Below, piece by piece: positions 12,583 to 32,135 of a DNA stretch of 64,000 nt. A model generated the notes under the pieces. That model searched no databases. It saw nothing but the letters and a program-made list of their open reading frames with translations, and was not told the DNA's origin. The first letter of the stretch is position 1. Each line of letters opens with the position of its first letter. The translations under genes were made by a program, and so were the position numbers. The DNA comes from Argopecten irradians (taxonomy: Eukaryota; Mollusca; Bivalvia; Pectinida; Pectinidae), in NCBI RefSeq assembly GCF_041381155.1, contig NC_091136.1, positions 52,504,284 through 52,568,283 of the forward strand. Reading direction: 5' to 3'.

Positions 12583-12955
12583 AAAATCTGGCTTTCTGAT
12601 TGGCCAATATTTTTTTTTTGCATACCACTATGAAAAAAAAATCCGAGAATGGCGCAAAACCCCGACGTTATCGTGACGTCACAATAGAGACATTGACGTT
12701 GCGTATTGATTCGGAAAAAAAATAATCCCTTGAAAAACCACTATAATGTTACATTTAAACATACTTCATTTTATCAAATACAGTATAAAATTAATTATAA
12801 GTATTGATGTCACTATTTTTTAATTTTATCGGGGTATGAAAAAAAAATTGTTTGCAAACTTTTGTGAGAATCCGCTACACGGATTCACACAGTTTGCAAA
12901 CAATTTTTTTTTCATACCCCGATAAAATTAAAAAATAGTGACATCAATGCTTAAA
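12583..12955 (+). repeat. Repeat family B, copy 2, ending in a 150-bp palindrome
   Basis: Starts CTGGCTTTCTGATTGGCCAA and contains TGACGTCA at 12,674-12,681. It ends in a palindrome at about 12,805-12,952: ATTGATGTCACTATTTTTTA ... TATCGGGGTATGAAAAAAAA pairs with TTTTTTTTCATACCCCGATA ... TAGTGACATCAAT around a GCTACACGGATTC centre. It is the best-preserved example of the family's 3' hairpin. Confidence 0.75.
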
Positions 12956-13139
12956 TAATCAAAGAAAATAGGTTCATGTGCAATATTGAGACGTTATGCA
13001 ACATTGTAATTCAAACCGGCTTGTTACAAGCATTTTCATTGGATTCCAAACTTAACATAGAAAATGTAATTAATTTTATCCTTAATTATATAGTCAATCA
13101 ATCAATATTTTATTTTAAATATATAGTTAACATCACTAT

Positions 13140-13299
13140 TCTCTCATACCTACGGGCGTGATATTGATTTATCCCATGCATAATCCCTCGGAAACACACA
13201 AAAAAATAAAACCCTTGTCAAGCTTCGGGTTTTACTACATTTTGTGACCCTCGGATAGAATATCGGACCTTCATATCCAAATAAATGAGATTCTTATGA
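13140..13299 (-). repeat. Repeat family A, copy 2 (internally deleted)
   Basis: Joins the family A end CTCATACCTACGGGCG to the half-hairpin CAAGCTTCGGGTTTTACTAC, ATTTTGTGACCCTCGGATAG and ATTCATATCCA-like sequence. The tail seen in the 9-kb copy is missing. Confidence 0.5.
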
Positions 13300-13704
13300 T
13301 ATTTACTAACAAACTATACAGTGACAACTTCTTGCTACAGATCAAATAATGATACTTCTAAAAAGGTCTTTCCAACCCTAGGTGCCAGTATTTTAACTAC
13401 TTGCCAGGCATGCTGATTTGTCCCAGGTCTGGTGGCGGATCATCAAATGAACGTGATATTTCTAAACATCACCTGCTCAATAACCGAATTAGTATAGACA
13501 TAAGCAGAAATCATGTAGACCTAAGTTGCCAGCTGTGTTACAAATGTCTTGCCTGTGTTGACAACAGACAATAAACAAATGTCTGTCTGTATAATTTTGT
13601 TTATATACATTATACACACACCAACCTCCTAATTATAATTTCGTATACCAATAGGTCCACACAATATCACAGATTACATAACAACGGCAGTCAGGGCGAA
13701 TGGG
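13300..13704. promoter_or_regulatory. 5' flank of the propeller gene
   Basis: No ORF. A TATA-like TTTATATACATTATAC lies at about 13,600-13,616, roughly 90-105 bp before the ATG at 13,705, and could be the core promoter. No other signal is distinct. Confidence 0.25.
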
Positions 13705-15462
13705 ATGTACATCATGCAAGTTTTAGCTATTATTATCCTTTTCCTCGATTCCGTCATGCTAACAACAGTAAGTGGAGAAGAAAATTCCGAATTTGTTCTA
13801 GCAAAGAATCAGAAGTTGGATGAACTTGCAGATTGCTTAACGGCGATTTCTGACCTGATTGATGGTCATCCCGAAGCTTCTGGCCACGAGATTGGAGTAC
13901 AGAATATCTTACATACTCTGGATAGCCTGGGCACGTTGGTCGAAGATGAACTCTCACAATACCGAAACCTTCTAGACGGGTTGAACAACACATCGATTGT
14001 TGATGTGAATCTCCGTCAGATAACGTTACGACATATTGATGACATTGCAGATGACACTCCACAGGAAGGTCAACACGTTCATGTTATAGCACCATGTGTT
14101 TTCCGGCAGTCATTAAGAAATGAATATGAAAACCCTGAACAATGGCGGGAACCAAGAGGTCCCATAAGAGGATACAGGCGAGGTAAGAGCATTTGCTTGA
14201 AAAAATATACAAATAACTTTCAATCAAAATGCTTCATAATTAAAGCTTATATATGAATATTCCAAACATTCCTCATTTAAAGTGATCTTGAACGATTCTA
14301 AGAGAGTAGTAAAGATGTATAGTTTGGAGCATATTTACAACATATATCATAAGGCAGAATAATTATAATCAATTACAAGTCGAACCATTCTTATTCTTCT
14401 CCAAAGATGGCATGCCATTCCAAGCAATGTCTAGTGAACTCGAAATGCTACTCGTATGGAAGTGTATTTTTGTATCCCACATTTGTTAGAAAGTGGGAAG
14501 TGTACATATTCTATCAAACTGCTCTAAAATCTGTAAGGAGATAATTATGTGTATGGCATGTAAGTATTTGGCCATAGAATACCTTTTTAAAAGATAATGC
14601 TGTAATATTAATTTCAGATTCTTGGGAACAGGGTGTGTACAGGACAAGTCAATTTAACTTATGCCAAAACCACTTCCGGTGCTTGTTCACTTACATGGCA
14701 GTTCTCCCAGATGGTTCTATCGCAGTCTCTGACGCAGACAATTATGAAATACGACTTTTCAGCATGCAGGGTGTCTTACTGAGAAAACTGAGTGTCTTAC
14801 CACTAAAACCAAGACATATAACACACTCCCGGGGATTCATAGTATTTGTACGTATGAATAATCTTGACGGGAATTATATGATTGCTGAGGTGGACTTGCG
14901 GAGAATGATGGTAAAGACGTTGGTTGAGTTTTTCGATGAGTTTTATTATTGGACCCTTCCCTGTTGCAGTCCTATGGTGGTCGTGAATGATGTGATATTC
15001 GTCGGGTGTAGCCCGTATTTGTTCATGTACGACGTTAACGGCACACGGCTCAGTAATTTCTCCACGTTCCACCAAGGAAAGATTTCCATATTTCACTCCG
15101 AAGCAGGAGCAGATCATATTTTACTGGATACCCCACCCATGAATGATATGGGTTTGAATGGGACCATGGTGATCGACTTTTGGAATGGGCCCCTGTGTTC
15201 ACCACCGAACGTCACAAAAGCAGCGGCAGGATCAGTCAGTGTTGACGGCATTCTTTACATCGTTGATGAATCTGAGAAGTTCCGAGTAAAGAAGTATGGA
15301 CCTAATTGTGAAGCACTGGGTACCGTCATAGAGGTCAAGAGGAAACATCGGATTCTTTCGTTAGCAATATATGGGGACGTACTTGTAGCACAAGTTAGAA
15401 AATACAGGTCACCATTTCACAACAGTGACGTCATGATATATGTGTTCACATTAGGAGGGTAG
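13705..15462 (+). CDS. Secreted helical + NHL/propeller-like protein
   Basis: Two exons: 13,705-14,182 (donor GTAAGA, phase 1) and 14,618-15,462 (acceptor TTTCAG, stop TAG). Together they encode about 440 aa. Residues 1-24 are a signal peptide (hydrophobic AIIILFLDSVML, cleavage near VSG). Residues 30-110 are predicted helical and acidic, with an NNTS N-glycosylation site. A proline/arginine-rich linker (REPRGPIRGYRRG) ends exon 1. Exon 2 starts DSWEQGVY and contains the blade-like PDGSIAVSDADNYEIRLFS, typical of NHL/beta-propeller repeats, then several degenerate strand repeats and paired cysteines. A secreted or surface beta-propeller is inferred; ligand and function are unknown. A broken paralogue lies at 29.3-34.35 kb with the same intron position. 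Choice of ATG 13,705 over the Met three codons later is not decisive. Confidence 0.75.
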
Positions 15463-18096
15463 CTATGTGTACAGGTAAGAAAATACATGTGTTGGGTGAC
15501 ACACTTTATATTCAAGAACCAGGAAAATGACGTTATTACAAAGAACATTTCTTCACTGATGGATATTTGGAATTAAGACATGATAAAAAATGTCATCGCA
15601 CTTTTTACACGTGATAACAATTACATATTTTAGGTAGATAAAATATATGTGTATCTGGAATTAATAGGTAAATCCACTGAATAGTAGTCGATAGATATAT
15701 GTTAATTATTAAAAGGTCGTTTTGTTATCAACCTGATAACCTGTATTATGTTGTAACTTGTGTAGTGCGTCTTGAATAATACTTCCTTATGAGATTCATC
15801 TAAAATAGAAATTGTTTATAATGACAATCGATTTCGATTAACGAAGGAATCGATAAGTCGTTGCTAGATAATCGCACAAACAACAAACGCGGGTAAAACA
15901 CACGTTTTTAAATGACAGTTCGAAAACGTCTGTCATGATATAACACTCTGTAAAATAGCATAGATTTGTCAAGGAATCAATTCAGTCGTGCTCTATATTA
16001 TATTTTTTTTTCAAATATCACAAAAAGGTTACGATTACTTGTTGTTATATTTTCTGTAAAACGGTATTTAACACACACTATTTTTCTGCAATTCGGTTCG
16101 ATAACTTATCACATGAAAATGAGTATTTGCTACTGAAGCGAAAGAAATCAGTATTTGCTTTCATATTTGAAATTAATGGCTGGACACCCATATGTTTATA
16201 TCATAATATTACTTACTATTGTATTCAGTAATGTCATTATTTCGCTTTCCTGTGAATGATGAACTATACTGTTATTTACTTATTTTGAATACGTTTTCAC
16301 AAATTTAAAGCAATTAACGCTATCATATTCTCTACTTGCATGAAAGGCGCTAAAATAAAATAAGCGCCCAATATCGTATTGTTTAAGAATTCTGACCAGC
16401 TTCATTGTCGCGAGGATGTTTACTAAGGCGGTTTTCCTTACGCCTGTCATTTTGCCCATTACTACTGTGAGTAGTAACAATTAAATGATCAGATAAGAAT
16501 TTTCTGTACATAATTAATTTCTGTCATACTTAAAAATTACCTTTTATCATACAAAACATAGCCGAAAGCCACTTTAGTCAAATAACAAGTACCAGGGTCA
16601 GCATTAAAATAGATGTGGACATTTTGTTTACAGGGTAATTACCTCAAACTCCAGACAGGGATATCTGCATTGTGAGATGTTTCTAACGCACTCTAGGGTA
16701 AAGAATAGTTACATGAAATCCTGGCACTTTCTCAACAAATGTATGATGTCACGGTAAAAAGTAGCATGACATCACGAATGCAATGACGATGACAATTCGT
16801 GTAGGAAACCAAGTAAGAAATAAGGAATTTCACCCGATTCACCAGATCTCAACCGTCGGCATAAGATTCTAAAGTTGTCAGACTTGTCAACAAAAAAGTC
16901 GAGTGTTTAACAACATAAGGGATGGGATTCTCCTGTCTCTCCCCAAAAGTGTGAAAGATTTCCTTAATCTCTTCCATTGTCTTACCAATACAGTAGAGGA
17001 TGCAATTTATTTTAGAAAAAAAGTATAGAATACGCTGATGTGTTTGAATAAAAGACTTACAGTTATGCATTATTAAAGTGAACAGTCGGGCAAGGATGGC
17101 GAAAGCCGGTAAAAATGGTGTGAATGTATCCAGTATAATTTCTTATGAAATGGAAAAATAAAATATCTCGTCAAAATCTGTCTGCGTACGAAGAAATTAA
17201 TTTAAAGTATGGAAATTCTAAAACGTCCTCCCGGCTCACTATGTCCGTGGTTACATTTCCACGGAGCCTCGCTTTCAATGCTTTCAACTTTTCTTTACTT
17301 TAATGGTCAGAACTGCGAAACTAAGCAGAACTTGGCCGTCGTATTAATATGTGAGAACTTTTGGAAGGCCAATGAACGCATTTAGACTGGATTTCTTTGC
17401 CCGACTATTCACTTTAAAAGTATATTGTTCATCGTAATACAGATCAAATCAAGTTACCTGTGATTGAACATGGACAGTAGGAGATCGTTTTGATATGAAA
17501 AGGCGATATTGACCAGTCTACATATTTTAAACCCCCACGAATGTTTACTCTCCACTGGTCTAGTGTTAATACTTTACTGAATGACATGTCCTTGATAGTG
17601 ATAATTCCTCTGGTTTCTCCAGGTAAACCCCTTCAAAGTCCATGGCACTGATCATTGATGAGTCACGCTAATACCACCCATTCATTGACAGTTACCTGGT
17701 GGGCTAGTTTGTTCTAAATTACATCGACGATGTCTAAATACCCCTTAAGTTAAATTAAATTAAATTGAATCAAATTGAAAGTGTAAGGATATCAATGATC
17801 CATTACATAAATTAAGTATGATCCAAATATGCAAGGACAATACAAAAGAGGCTTGTAAGTGTCGACGGTTAAGATATGGCCGGATATGATAAAATATCAG
17901 ATTGACACAATTTTCAATCTGAATTGATTCTTATTGCCAGTGGAAGTACAGTACTGTATACTTAAATTAATATCACTAAATATAAGCGATTTAGACTCTC
18001 TCAATAATTCATAATTTGCCTAGTAAAAAAACTAGTTTCAAACTACATACATAACTATGAAAGCTGATATACTATAGTTTAATACCGTTTTCATTG
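15463..18096. other. Intergenic, no gene seen
   Basis: AT-rich DNA downstream of the propeller gene. A conserved-looking GC-richer patch at 17,220-17,290 contains the small inverted repeat CCGTGG..CCACGG but is not a tRNA. TAAATTAAATTAAATTGAAT near 17,750 is a simple repeat. No supported exon on either strand. Confidence 0.4.
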
Positions 18097-18943
18097 AAGG
18101 CTAGTATGATGCTACCGCTGGCTATGTTAAGGCTAGTATGATGCTACCGCTGGCTATGTTAAGGCTAGTAAGATGCTACCGCTGGCTATGTTAAGGCTAG
18201 TATGATGCTACCGCTGGCTATGTTAAGGCTAGTATGATGCTACCGCTGGCTATGTTAAGGCTAGTATGATGCTACCGCTGGCTATGTTAAGGCTAGTATG
18301 ACGCTACCGCTGGCTATGTTAAGGCTAGTATGACGCTACCGCTGGCTATGTTAAGGCTAGTATGACGCTACCGCTGGCTATGTAAGGCTAGTATGACGCT
18401 ACCGCTGGCTATGTTATGTCGACATATTACACAAGCTACCGCTGCTATGTTAAGGCTGGGCTACCGCGGCTATGTTAAGGCTAGTATGTGCTACCGCTGG
18501 CTATGTTAAGGCCAGTATGAGCTACCGCTGGCTATGTTAAGGCTAGTTGAGCTACCGCTGGCTATGTTAAGGCTAGTATGAGCTACCGCTGGCTATGTTA
18601 AGGCTAGTATGGCTACGCTGGCTATGTTAAGGCTATATGACCCTGGCTGTTAAGGACGTACCGCTGGCTATGTTAAGGCTAGTATGATGCTACCGCTGGC
18701 TATGTTAAGGCTAGTATGACGCTACCGCTGGCTATGTTAAGGCTAGTATGACGCTACCGCTGGCTATGTTAAGGCTAGTATGACGCTACCGCTGGCTATG
18801 TTAAGGCTAGTATGATGCTACCGCTGGCTATGTTAAGGCTAGTATGATGCTACCGCTGGCTATGTTAAGGCTAGTATGACGCTACCGCTGGCTATGTTAA
18901 GGCTAGTATAATGCTACCGCTGGCTATGTTAAGGCTAGTATGA
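18097..18943 (+). repeat. 32-bp minisatellite
   Basis: Tandem units of AAGGCTAGTATGAYGCTACC + GCTGGCTATGTT (32 bp), about 27 copies. Units alternate ATG/ACG at one position. Outer units are almost identical; units at about 18,410-18,660 are eroded by small deletions and substitutions. The unit length is not a multiple of three and the array has no coding role. Confidence 0.95.
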
Positions 18944-20200
18944 TTCTTATGCTGACTGCTTGTCGGTTAGGAAATTCAGTATATTGTTATCTATGCGAAA
19001 ATTAAGTTTGTTTATTTTGTATCTGTACACGGAATACATGTACATTCAACTTCGCAGGGAAATGTCTATTGAACAGATATCACAGATTTAAGATTTAAGT
19101 ATACTCCATATATACATGCATTAAGTACTCACGTACACGATACAAAAGGTTTACCAATTCACTCTAACGTAAATCTTAATAATATGCAGTTGTTATATAA
19201 AACTTTGCAAAACACTTTCTATAATTTCTTGTTTGTTTGGACAAACGCAACAAATTTAGCATTAGATAAAGCAATGATATTCATTCAGATTTTTAATCCG
19301 TTTAAATCCTAAACCAAATTAATACCAGGATGACGCGATAGCCGACCGTTCTACCCACGTCTATTGTAGTTTAATGCCACTTTAAGCAGGTATATAATGA
19401 AGCTCCACTTGGCCCCGTTAATGACGTTGGGATATAATAGATTACTTTCCCCGGGTTTTCCATGTGATTCCCGATGACCGATATGGGTAACAACAACAAG
19501 CTATACACACCTCATCAGATCTATATAGGTGTACAACGTACGATAGGTTGGATTGCATTTAATTATGATAATAATCATACAGTTGATCAATGTAGTATGC
19601 ACAGCTGAAAAACGTCAGATATCCTCCAGAACGTGGTTTGAACAAAATGTTACACTCGTTTTTCGCCCGGTTAAACAAATATCAGTATATCATTTAATAG
19701 GTCCGTGGTTGAATAAAACTATATTCCTGATAAATATATCTAATTCATTCAAGTTAAATGAATAAACACTTGAACAGCAAGTAACTGTCCAGATTTACAA
19801 AACCAACAAACAAACACACAAAAATAAGTATATTTATACGTCCAGTAAATATGCAGGAACCCATTGGTGAAAATGTCGTAGCATTTGCCGTAACAGTTTA
19901 CCTTGTAAATTATTATTATAACTAATATAAGTGCTTTTATAAGGTTGCCATACGGATGAATGAGCTTTTGAAATATGTACAATAGCTTAGGGTTAGGAAT
20001 CACACCTTCGAAATCTCATATCAAATCAAATATTACACTCAGCTTTTTACATAAGATTATTCACAATTTCATTTCATTAACCTTTCCCTGGGAAATACCG
20101 AGGAAAGCTTCGTTTGTAATGTGTATCGGGAGCAGCAGTTTCTAATAACACATGTAAACAGTAACCATGTCCCCAGTCCACGCGGTTTTAAATCTCCATT
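18944..20200. other. Intergenic, 5' side of the transporter gene
   Basis: No supported ORF or RNA gene. AT-rich with scattered short ORFs that lack splice or motif support. Confidence 0.4.
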
Positions 20201-20289
20201 GATATACCTATAGGTCGATCTGGTGGACAATCTATTTAAAGGTACAGTAACTACGTCACACAGACACTACGTACGAGCTAGAGTAGTAC

Positions 20290-20500
20290 AGTATCTATTT
20301 ATAGAGGAAATAAATTCCCCTTATTCCATACCCAGGTAAATCAAACCGCGTGTTGAAATCCGGAATTTCTGCCAGAAAATGGTATATAAAATGGACAATT
20401 ACAGAAGTTGGGTCATTCAGCTTGGCTGGTGTAGACCAAGAAACATCTATTAGCCTTCAACACGAGAAAGAAACAAGAATTAGCAGCACGAAATACCTAC
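20290..20500 (+). other. Probable 5'-UTR exon of the ABCC10-like gene
   Basis: A consensus donor (CTAC|GTAAGT) at 20,501 pairs with an acceptor TTTCCAG ending at 20,709, just before the transporter ATG at 20,719. Joining them gives no in-frame extension of the transporter, so this stretch is best read as an untranslated first exon. A TATA-like CTATTTATAGAGG near 20,293 may mark the promoter; the 5' end is uncertain. Confidence 0.4.
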
Positions 20501-20718
20501 GTAAGTACATATATAATAATAATATACATGTACATATATTGATATTAAAAAGCCAGCCAATATTAACATTGGGACTTTACACTAAAAGTATGTAATAAAG
20601 TTATCATTAGTATTTTATCAATTTCATTCATTAATAACTAATTTTTAGCTTTTTCCTTAAATATCATTATTTGAGGCATTTGCATTATAACGATGAAATA
20701 TATTTCCAGGTAACGACT

Positions 20719-27151
<6,433 letters not shown>

Positions 27152-29340
27152 ATAATGATTTGAATGGAGTATTGTCAATGGTTTTATCATGTAACACTTT
27201 GTTATACTCAACTTCACAATGCATATAAAGTTCATCAATGTTAAATAAGGTCTTGCCATTATGCTATTAAATATACCATTTTACATGAACTATGTTTGTG
27301 CATAAATCGTACGATGTATTATTGGTATACGTTTCATGTTTAAAGTAATAGTAAAAGTATGATTTCCATTTAAGATTAATTAGAATGGCATTATTAATAT
27401 GTTATATTATTATGCAATATACTGCAGTCCATATTCATATACATTGGTGCTCAATACTTTTTTTTCATTTGAAGTTTGCATAGTGTATGAATACACCAGT
27501 AAACAACTATTCAAGCTAATAAGACTTTAGTTATTTCATCGATATTTCATTTACGCGAATAAAGTTACACTGTTGAACTATTTTAATGTTATTTGCACCT
27601 AATCACAAAACGCATTACATTGTGTAAAATGAATTGTACGAAAGTATGCACTGTCCTTAATGTTAAACGTTGGTGAAATCCTTATGTTGTAGTGTAGGAA
27701 GGAATGGATGAATAGTGTGTATATGTAAGCTGGTAGGCTGAAAATATGCAATATAACTGTTTTATTACCAGATCGTTGGTTTTGTTTAATAAAAAATATA
27801 TGTTTTTGATCAATTTTGGCGTTTACTGAGTTTAAATCCCTTACATCTCTTAGGAAGGATCTCTAATATTAATTTCAACCATTCTTCATTGAACGTTTTA
27901 GCGTTCAAGTGTACATAAAATTTCATGTGGTGTTTTCTGTTCTGGGCATTAATGATAGAACTAGATATACGGAATAAGAGATTATCTCAATATGCTTTAC
28001 TTTCGCAATAGAGACGTTGAGTATATGCCGCGATATTTCAACTCGATGCACTGTATTAAGCTAGTCTGAATTAATCATGACGACTGCAGATATCTCAAAT
28101 AACTTCTTAGTTTGTTATTTGGTGAGTGTTTTATAGATCGAATAGACAGCGAATGATTTAAGGGAGGTGTCCAATGTACTGTCGTGTATATGTGAGGTGA
28201 TGACACGTGTGCTTTGACAATATGACCAAAATACAGATCCTTATATCTTATTCCAATATCACGTTCTGATGACCTTTATACTTCCTCTAGTTCATATACA
28301 TGTTTTTAATTAAGGTACACCAACTGAAATTATTTTATATACATAAATGATTCTGACAGCTCTACGAACTATTTCATCTTTTGGTAAAGAAGTTTGGATG
28401 TGGATGTAGTATAAGTTGTCAGTGTTGATATGTCACCTGAAAGTGATCCTTAATGTTGTCAGCAGATCCTCTGTGAGACTCGGTAGTGAGAATAAAGATC
28501 TATGTCAATCATTTCGGTGCCTAGGGAGCCCTATAGTTTCTCCACCTAACTGCTGATAAAGCTGCCTACATTACAGTGCAATCCGACTGCATCGTACAGT
28601 AATATCCCTGTCAACATATATGTACAATGTAATAACAAATATTGGATTTATTGACATTTAAATGGATTAAATAGGATATTTATATCTTTCGGTATTCAAT
28701 ATCAACATTCCTTTCTAATTATTCATTATGATAATAGCTTATTGATGTTCGTGCATTGTCTATAGATAAGTTGCGCCTGTTTATTTTACCATTCAATGTG
28801 GTCCAATTGCTTTATTGTTTTACATAACAAATTGTATTTATTTGAAATCTAATGATACAAAAAGATCCTCATAGAGGTTACGATTCAAGACAGAGGGACG
28901 TAAAAGAAGTCTAATTTGCCTTTACGTTCATCAAAAGCGTATGTTGTAAAAGCGTTATAAATAACCATGACTGAAATCAAGGCTGCGTAAAAGACTTTTC
29001 ATGCCAAAATGGACGTGTCGGATTTCCGCTGTGTTTACATGCATGCTTAGTATTTGTATATAACAGTAAAACAACAAGTGATCTCCCACAGGACTTATCT
29101 TAAAACACTGTTGGTCTATTCAACAGCTGTATCAATTTAACCTTCATTTACCCTCACCATTTGTGTGCCATCATAATTGTGAATATCACTTTTATATAAA
29201 AAAACTAGGCCGTGCATAACCGACGATTCCAGTCTCAAACTATATACTCATTCTTATCGTTACATGTATATGTATTATGCCACTGGAGATACTCGCGCAG
29301 TTAAATTCAGAATAAAAAAGACAAAGGCTTTAATACTGTT
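27152..29340. other. Transporter 3'-UTR, then intergenic
   Basis: AATAAA at 27,558-27,563 and 27,788-27,793 are candidate polyadenylation signals for the transporter. Beyond them I see no exon, RNA gene or clear repeat; the sequence is AT-rich. Confidence 0.4.
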
Positions 29341-29666
29341 CATCTGCGCTTACTGATCTTGTAAACTACCAAGATGACGTCCCAGTTCAATGGATAAACA
29401 TTCAAGAAATACTGGGTACACTGAGTACCCTAGATATGTTAGGTGAAGATGACTAATCGTATTACCGGGGTCTTCAGGTGATCTCCACTTACGTCACACC
29501 ACGCTACAACAGATTAACGACACAGACAATGACCCTCTACAGAACGTTCAAGGTCAAGGAGATATGTCGTCATGTGCTCCTCATCGGACAATTAACGACA
29601 ATGAAGTTACTAATTACACACGATAGAGGGAACCAGATATCAGAAGACGAAGACGTTACAGAAAAG

Positions 29667-31985
29667 GTATATATGTCTTCTATATGTTCTTTTCCGATCG
29701 TTGTTTTTATATGTATAGCCCATTATTATTTTATCACTAAAAACTGTGACACATTAATTGATTATACTGAGCATTTAACTCGCATCGATAGTGCAATTGC
29801 TGCTTTGTTGATATAGTTAATTGGGTAAAATTGTTACTTCAAAGATATCCTCTATTTCTGGTCAAATATCCCCTATAGCAAAGGTCTGTGAAACACAACC
29901 AACATCCCATTTGACCCGCCTTATAGTAGACGTGACGTAATCGTTTTGATTTGGTAAAATGAAGCGCTTATTTAACACTTTTCCGAATGAACACACTATT
30001 CTTCAGCGCGCCATGTTGAAATATATCTGTAACAAAATGCCGTTTATACACCAGTGAACAACAAAAAAATAACAATTATATTTACATTTCAAAAAAGAAG
30101 AGTTCTACAATTACATCGTCTTTTTACCTGATGTCTATGAGATATTTCAAACATTAACATCTTCAAATTATATATTCATTAGTTGACATTAGGACATAAA
30201 CGGTGTGTATTTGATGAATCAATGGAAAAGTTAGAAAAAAAATTGAAAAAAATGTACCGCCTCTATTTCAGCTGCCCGAAAATCCGAAGAACGAAAGTCC
30301 ATTTTTCCCTTCCCGTTTCTGGTTTGTTCTTTAGATACGCCGAAATCCTAATCACCTGAGCGCTTGAACCGGTTGAATCGAAAGTATTAGCGCAAAAGGG
30401 AACCAGATTAAGAAAAAACGAATGAAAATTTGGCGGGTGTTTACGTTGCAACTGTGAGAACTTTTGACAGAGATGTTGTTATTCCCTGTACTGTAACAGA
30501 ATGCCCGAGTAAATGGACGTTTAAAGACTTGTTCGATTCTATAAAAGCAAATGACGAAAATGATTGATGTGGTTGACGTAAAATTACATGCGTCATAGAT
30601 AATCCAATACTTAAAATCGCGAACCTATATTCTTTTCTGATAATTGACATCACATTCAATATTTATTTTTTTTTTACTTTGGCTTCATATCATGCCAACA
30701 ACATCAATACATAGAATTTATCTCCTTCCAAGTTTAGAATGCTTTTGTGTTGATTGTTTTATTTTCAAAGATGAAAGCAAGATCACAGAAACTAAAACAA
30801 GAATTAATGTAATTAAATTAATATGATGCATAATAATATGAATCATGCATGGCATGGGAAGAGCGATCACCTCTGCTTGTTTATTTTAGTTTCTATTTCA
30901 TGTAGCTAGAAGACATAATTTAGAAATAAAAGGACGTACTTTAAACTATAGCAGTATATGATAAAATAATTGTCTAGCCTAAACTCAAAGAAATGAACTT
31001 AAGGATTCGGATTTCTCTGTGTCCATGCAAGGTCTGGAATGCCGCGTACGCAAATCCTATGATTTTGCGCCATTTGTTGATGTGATGTGATATCATGATT
31101 CCTTGTGCTCATCTTCGCTTGGTAGATATTTTGACTGCATTCCATAGCTTTTAATTTTCAAAGTGTTATTATTATTATTATTTGAAAAATAATTAAAAAA
31201 ATAAAGTTTTTTAATGACTCCTGTTATGCATTTGCATTAGTTAGATATATATTTACTGGGGAGGGCAGTACTGGAGCAACGCACAACCGGAACAGGTTAA
31301 ACTGGAAGTACGAAAAAGTTTTAGTCATTCATGCATGCAGGTCATTGATCTCAATATGTAGACTACTTTTGCTTACGTACATGTTACCGGAACAGAGCTT
31401 CGATATTCGACGCGCAAAGCGCATCGAAAGAGCTTTGCTCTTATGAACAGTTTTGTGAGAAGTCTGCCAATACTCAAATAACTAGCCAGGATTGTATCTA
31501 CACTTTTAATATTAATATATATACATTTGATTTTGTGTGACTCTTAAATATTCTAATTATCACATTTGTATACTTTAAACTTACATTTAAAAAAAGTATT
31601 TTCATGTACGCAAATGCACAGCTTTTGTTCTATTTGGTGTGGTAAAATTTTACAGGTTCCCAATATTGTAAATCTTTAGATCTTTGCACATGAACTTGTA
31701 CAACATTCTTCAGACAACAACTTAGTCTCTCAGACAATTCAATAGCACAGAGGCCAAAAATGTTATTTATATCTTTTCATTTGACTCTCAAAACTAAAAT
31801 GCTACAACCTGCATGTACATAAAACACAACTATAATGGATTTGGCCTTGTGCATATGTTTTTATACATCATATTCTCATTTTTATACCGCTCGCTCCATT
31901 TCGCTCCATTTTCCAAAATGAAAATTAAAAAAAAACAAAACAAAACACCCTCTCGCCCCACCTTTTTTCCCAAAAATTCCGAAGA
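29667..31985. other. Pseudogene intron, first part
   Basis: No exon is supported. An inverted stretch near 31,400-31,440 (TCGACGCGCAAAGCGCATCGA) is a small palindrome. The intron is otherwise AT-rich with simple runs. Confidence 0.35.
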
Positions 31986-31989
31986 ACTA

Positions 31990-32135
31990 TTTTTCAAATT
32001 GGTGTGGCTTCTAATGTCACTTTTTTTTTTTTTTAATTTTATTGGGGTATTAAATATGATGTTTGCAAACTGTGTGAATCCGCTTAGCGGATTCTCAGAA
32101 AAATTTGCAACCATTTTTTTTAAAGTTGTATGGTC
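31990..32135 (-). repeat. Repeat family B, hairpin-only copy
   Basis: Contains GTTTGCAAACTGTGTGAATC and CGGATTCTCAG..TTTGCAA flanked by poly-T/poly-A tracts, the 3' hairpin of family B without its CRE/CCAAT part. Orientation is uncertain because the segment is palindromic. Confidence 0.5.

Noticed and set aside
17220-17290. Possible small RNA or 5S-like block (CCGTGGTTACATTTCCACGG)
   Set aside because: Only an 8-bp hairpin can be formed; no conserved 5S or snRNA sequence is visible.
18097-18943. CRISPR-like array
   Set aside because: Units are contiguous with no unique spacers, and the context is eukaryotic; it is a minisatellite.
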